From Erpobdella octoculata (taxonomy: Eukaryota > Annelida > Clitellata > Hirudinida > Erpobdellidae): a DNA stretch of 64,000 nucleotides. Of the stretch, positions 27,036 to 33,000 are shown piece after piece; within the stretch, counting starts at the first letter, position 1; each line of letters opens with the position of its first letter. The notes under the pieces were generated by a model that ran no database searches, had not been told where the DNA came from, and saw only the letters and a list, made by a program, of their open reading frames with translations. The stretch is taken from contig OZ022238.1 of NCBI GenBank assembly GCA_963978895.1, positions 26,690,617 through 26,754,616 of the forward strand, given 5' to 3'. The translations under genes were made by a program, and so were the position numbers.

Positions 27036-30000
27036 ATTGTAACCTAAATAAAAGTTTGTAATAAAAGAAGTTTTTGTGTCAGAGCAGCACCACAATAAAT
27101 GTCAAAGTTGTATTTTTTATTTTTTGGTGCATTTTTTGAATTTTTGTTCTGTATCTTGTTAGATTTGGGTCCACAGAAAATGACTGTGGGTAAAATCTAT
27201 GCTGGTTTGTTGATTGCTGAAAACTGGAAAGCTTTTAAGATGAACAAAACAAACAATGGAATGCTGGTTAGTCACATTATTCTATTATATAATGATGGTC
27301 TGTCACATTATTATATTCTATAACTAGCGGGGTACCTTGCGTTGCCCGAGATTTTAGAGGTTTTTCTAATGTTTGTCTCTCTCGCTCCCGTTTTCTTCCC
27401 CGCTTGGTCTCCCGCTCTCGGTCGCTTTCCCGTTTCCTGCCATTTTCTCGCTCTCGTTCGCTTTCCCGCTCCCTTTCCCGATCCCGGACGCTCTCCCGCT
27501 CTTGGTCGGTTTACCTTTCCCGCTCTCATTTACGTTTTCGTTCCCTCTTGTTTTCCCGTTCCAGTTTCCGCTCATTTTCTAATTTCCGTTTCCGCTCACT
27601 CTCCCGCTCCGCTCATTTTGTGACCGATTTCAATTTTTTTTACTAAAACCTTCCTCCATTGACTCTCAAGCTTGTGTGAAAATTGCATTACGATCGGATG
27701 AATGGTGTAGCAATGCATAAAGGACTTACACACACATATAATCTAATTTATATATATATATATATATATAGATGATGGTCAGTCATATTAATCTATTCTA
27801 TAATAATGGTCAGTCATATTAATCTATTCTATAATGATGGTCAGTCATATTTTATTCTATGATGATGATGGTCAGTCATATTCTTCTATTCTATGATGAT
27901 AATATGTCATATTGTTCTATTGTATACTATTAAAATTTTATTTAAATAAAATTCGGGCTTTCAAAAATTATTTATTTTGCAGATGAACCAGGAGAAAAAT
28001 AATGCCGGAGAGGTGGGTGCTTACAATAATTAGTCGAGAATGGTTACAATAATTAGTCGAGAATGGTTACAATAATTAGTCGAGAATGGTTACAATAATT
28101 AGTCGAGAATGGTTACAATAATTAGTCGAGAATGGTTACAATAATTAGTCGAGAATGGTTACAATAATTAGTCGAGAATGGTTACAATAATTAGTCGAGA
28201 ATGGTTACAATAATTAGTCGAGAATGGTTACAATAATTAGTCGAGAATGGTTACAATAATTAGTCGAGAATGGTTACAATAATTAGTCGAGAATGGTTAC
28301 AATAATTAGTCGAGAATGGTTACAATAATTAGTCGAGAATGGTTACAATAATTAGTCGAGAATGGTTACAATAATTAGTCGAGAATGGTTACAATAATTA
28401 GTCGAGAATGGTTACAATAATTAGTCGAGAATGGTTACAATAATTAGTCGAGAATGGTTACAATAATTAGTCGAGAATGGTTACAATAATTAGTCGAGAA
28501 TGGTTACAATAATTAGTCGAGAATGGTTACAATAATTAGTCGAGAATGGTTACAATAATTAGTCAAGAATGGTTAAAATAATTAGTCGAGAATGGTTACA
28601 ATAATTAGTCGAGAATGGTTACAATAATTAGTCGAGAATGGTTACAATAATTAGTCGAGAATGGTTACAATAATTAGTCGAGAATGGTTACAATAATTAG
28701 TCGAGAATGGTTACAATAATTAGTCGAGAATGGTTACAATAATTAGTCGAGAATGGTTACAATAATTAGTCGAGAATGGTTACAATAATTAGTCGAGAAT
28801 GGTTACAATAATTAGTCGAGAATGGTTACAATAATTAGTCGAGAATGGTTACAATAATTAGTCGAGAATGGTTACAATAATTAGTCGAGAATGGTTACAA
28901 TAATTAGTCGAGAATGGTTACAATAATTAGTCGAGAATGGTTACAATAATTAGTCAAGAATGGTTACAATAATTAGTCGAGAATGGTTACAATAATTAGT
29001 CGAGAATGGTTACAATAATTAGTCGAGAATGCTTACAATAATTAGTCGAGAATGGTTACAATAATTAGTCGAGAATGGTTACAATAATTAGCCAAGAATG
29101 GTTACAATAATTAGTCGAGAATGCTTACAATAATTAGTTAAGAATGGTTACAATAATTAGTCGAGAATGGTTACAATAATTAGTCAAGAATGGTTACAAT
29201 AATTAGTCAAGAATGGTTACAATAATTAGTCAGGAATGGTTATAGTTTTCAGTTAGATGTTTATAATGTGCTTCATATATTGTTTGGTTATTTTTATATC
29301 TTTTACATGCCATAAAAAAGTGCAATTTACTCACTAATTTCCTATATCACGAGCTAGTAGGTACCCAACTGGAGTTTAACTACAAACCTTTTTGCATTGA
29401 ACTGTGATGCTTTTCTAATTGGGCTATACTATCATAAGGTGATAAGCTGGATTATATAACTGTACTCATCTTTTTTTATTTTTCAGAGACCGAACATTCT
29501 GCAAAAAATATTTGATTTAAAAGCTTTCAATCAATCTTCGGAATGTCTTTTCAACATCGGCTACGAACAGAACGAGCCCTTCAAAAGAGGATCTTCATAT
29601 GCGTTAGTTCTCAACATAATGTTCTGCACAGGCTGTGTTTTTTTGTTATTAAACATTTTAAATAATTATCTGTGTCACTTTAATTTAATCACTTTACTGC
29701 ATAACTCCTAAAGATTGAACAATTCAAGGCAACAATTGGAAGACGGCTACCAATCAGAAAAGAACAAGTACAATCAGGTCAACATGCAGAATGAACAGGT
29801 TAACAAATTTTTAATTTCTCTCAAGTCACAAGCCCATGAGAATTTTTTTATTAAGGATTTCATTGTACCGATCTTGGTGATCAGATATTCAAAGTTGCAA
29901 ACTGGTCAAGCATCAAATCGTTATTAAGACCAATGGAATTACTTTTGATTAACATAATATATGTCTTTGTGTAAGTAAGATTTAACTGAAAAACTTGAAA

Positions 30001-33000
30001 TTCACTTGCAGAGATTGCTGGCAGCCCAGTCTCCTTCCAATTTGCAGTTACCTTCATTTGGACCAAACAAAGTTGATACAGGAACATCACCTGTACGTTT
30101 CAATCAATCTGAGGTAAATTTCGATAATTAACAGCTTGGTAATACGGTGGATGTGACTATGGGGGTTTTAAATGAAACTTATTTCTTTCATCAGATTATT
30201 ACAACTCCAGCAACTTTCTTAGACCATGGAGACATGGACCAATACAACCAACACGAACGAATGTTTCAACAACCACAACATCGCCAGCATCATCCTCACT
30301 ACACTGCTCAACCCATGTTAAACTACGACATGACAATGAAAAACCCATCTTCACAAATGATACCAACGATTGCTCAAAACGTTCCTGTTCCCCAGGACTG
30401 TCAAGATTATCAACAAAACCATAATCGACAGGATAACCGCTACCAGCCTCAACAGCTTACCTCACAACAAAGCTTTGAGTCGTCTTATCCACGTCACGAC
30501 TCAAACAAAAGTACCGGTTCAGAGGTCGTAGAGGCGATGAAAGTAGCCGAGGTAACTTCTTCGACGCTGACCAGGTCTATAGGTTCCTTCTTCTCATCGT
30601 TCAACAGATCAGTTGCAAGTGCCTTCAGCAGTCTCGTATCATCGAGGACCATCCAGGAAAATGGCACGCCCACCTCGGACAGGGCTGCAAACGTGTCGCT
30701 GCTGGCTCAGACATCTGTGTCATCGTGCGGTGACGATGCTGCAACAACTACAACTACTTCTCAATTGATTCCCAATATGCAGTCTCGGAAATATCAACAA
30801 CAGCAGCAACAATTACAACAACAACACTACAACACACAGGAAGATATTCACCGGCAACAATACTACCAAGAAAGATCGCAATTCGAACAATCAGCTGCAC
30901 AACCAGACTTTCTGAGTGATCAGCACAGAACCGCAACAAACGATTACCCAGAATCGAACATGATTGAGATGAGTTGCTACAACTACAACGAAAATCCATT
31001 CAACAATTCAGATGAGAGATCGTTACAAGAAACCGAATACCAATATGGCGGATGGGATGACCAACAGCAGCAACAATATAACCTGCATCTGCAGTATGAG
31101 CAACAAAGACTGCAGTATCAGCAGCAACAACAACAATACAGACATCCAATGGCAGGCCATCCCACCCCATCGAGACAACACAAGCAAAACAGTTGGGCCC
31201 AACATCACCGGCTCAGGCAAACTTCATCTTCCGATCAACACGAACCTGGCATGTTGTTTATTGCATATTTTTTAATTACTATCTTTAAATTAAATTTGTT
31301 TATGTAGTTTATTTGAACAAAATCTAAATGTTTTGTAATTATAAATAAATATAGATTTTTTACTGCTTTATATTTGTTTCTAAGATAGTAAAATTTCTTT
31401 TTTTTAAGAAAGTGATTTTAATTACATTAGGGCATTGCCAATATTACAAAATATAATTACATTCCCCTATCATAACCTAAATACAGTGATGACGAGTACT
31501 TAAGAACATATGTTTTTAAGTATGTACAATAGGTGTACTTGAGACTTGTACTTAAGTCCTTTTGCGAATGTGTACTTAGTACTTGTACTTAAGTACATTT
31601 TTAGTGTACTTTTTAAGTAAGTACATTTTAAAAGTAGCTACTTAGCTACTTTTTAACACTTATTTAAATTATTTATAACTAGCAGTGCCCGTAGCGACTT
31701 CGCTCGCATGAAATTAGAGAATTTGAACCATGCATACATAGTAGAGTACTGCACGGATAAATTTTTTAGGTCTCGGCTCGGCCCGTCGACAACTTGGCCC
31801 AGCCCGTTTCAAAAACCGAAATTCCTGGCCCGGCACGGCCCGTCTAATATGGGCCCGGTCCGTTTTTACAAGTCTAGAAGTTCTATAAACTTGATGAAAA
31901 ACTTTGGCCCGTCCCACCTTGACTTCAGGTTTAGCCCGGCCCGTCTGAACACCCTAAAATCACTAAAATGTCTATATACTTGGTTTAAAATCATGGCCCG
32001 TACCACCTTGATTTAAGGTTTGGGCAGGGCCGTATGAAGACCCTAAAATAACAGCTTGGCCTTTCCGTCCGGTGATAAACTGAACTCATCTACTTTTAAC
32101 CGACACAAAACCTCAAAATACTAATTTTCACATCTGTAGCACTTCAGTTTTTGAGTTGCAGTTATTTTAAAATCAAATAACCCTTTTTCCACTTCACATT
32201 TGAGGTCCTGGAAACCAAATTTCCAAAAAATGGTGAAACATGTATATCATTATTTTTAGAGTAGAAACTAAATACTAATTTTACTTTTTTAGCATTTACA
32301 GTTTTTGGGTAGCAGTTACTTTAAAAACCAAGTAACCCTATTTTCAACCCCATATTTGAAGTCCTGGAAACCAAATTTTCAAAAAATGGTAAAACACGTA
32401 TATAATTATTTCTGGAGTAGAAACCAAATACTAATTTTTACTCCAGTAGCATCTATAGTTTTCGAGTAGCAGTTACATTAAAAACCAAATAACCTTATTT
32501 TCCACCCCACATTTGAGGTCCTGGAAACCAAATTTTAAAAAAAATGGTAAAACACGTATATCTTTATTTTTAGAATAGAAACTAAATACTAATTTTTACA
32601 TCTGTGGTATTTACAGTTTTTGAGTAGCAGTTACTTTAAAAAACAAATAACTCAATTTTCCACCCCACATTTGAGGTCCTGGAAACCAAATTTTCAAAAA
32701 ATGCTAAAACACGTATTTCATTATTTTTGGAGTAGAGACTAAATACTAATTTTTACTCCTGTAGCATTCACAGTTTTTGAGTAGCAGCTACTTTAAAAAC
32801 CAAATAACCCAAATTTCCAACTTACATTTGAGGTCCGGGAAACCGAATTTTCAAAAAATGATGAAACACCTATCTCTTTATTTTTCAAGAAGAATCCATA
32901 TACCAAATTTCAAAATCTCCTCATTTTTGGTTTTCGAGATATACATTGTTTTAGAACAAAGTTTGTTTTCCAGTTTCTTCCCCTCAGGAACAAAATTTTC

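Noticed and set aside
27311..27646. Arg/Ser- and Pro/Phe-rich frames resembling an SR protein
   Set aside because: All frames are open because of the CCCGCTC composition of a short interspersed element; related non-coding copies occur at 36.8 and 55.7 kb.
28019..29245. CRISPR-like array of 23-bp repeats
   Set aside because: Repeats are directly adjacent with no spacers, in a eukaryotic intron; it is a minisatellite.
31708..32016. 102-codon frame, repeated almost identically at 53,285-53,593
   Set aside because: It lies in the GGCCCG-rich head of the 1.4-kb dispersed repeat. Copies do not keep the frame (the third copy at 54.65 kb is broken) and there is no domain.
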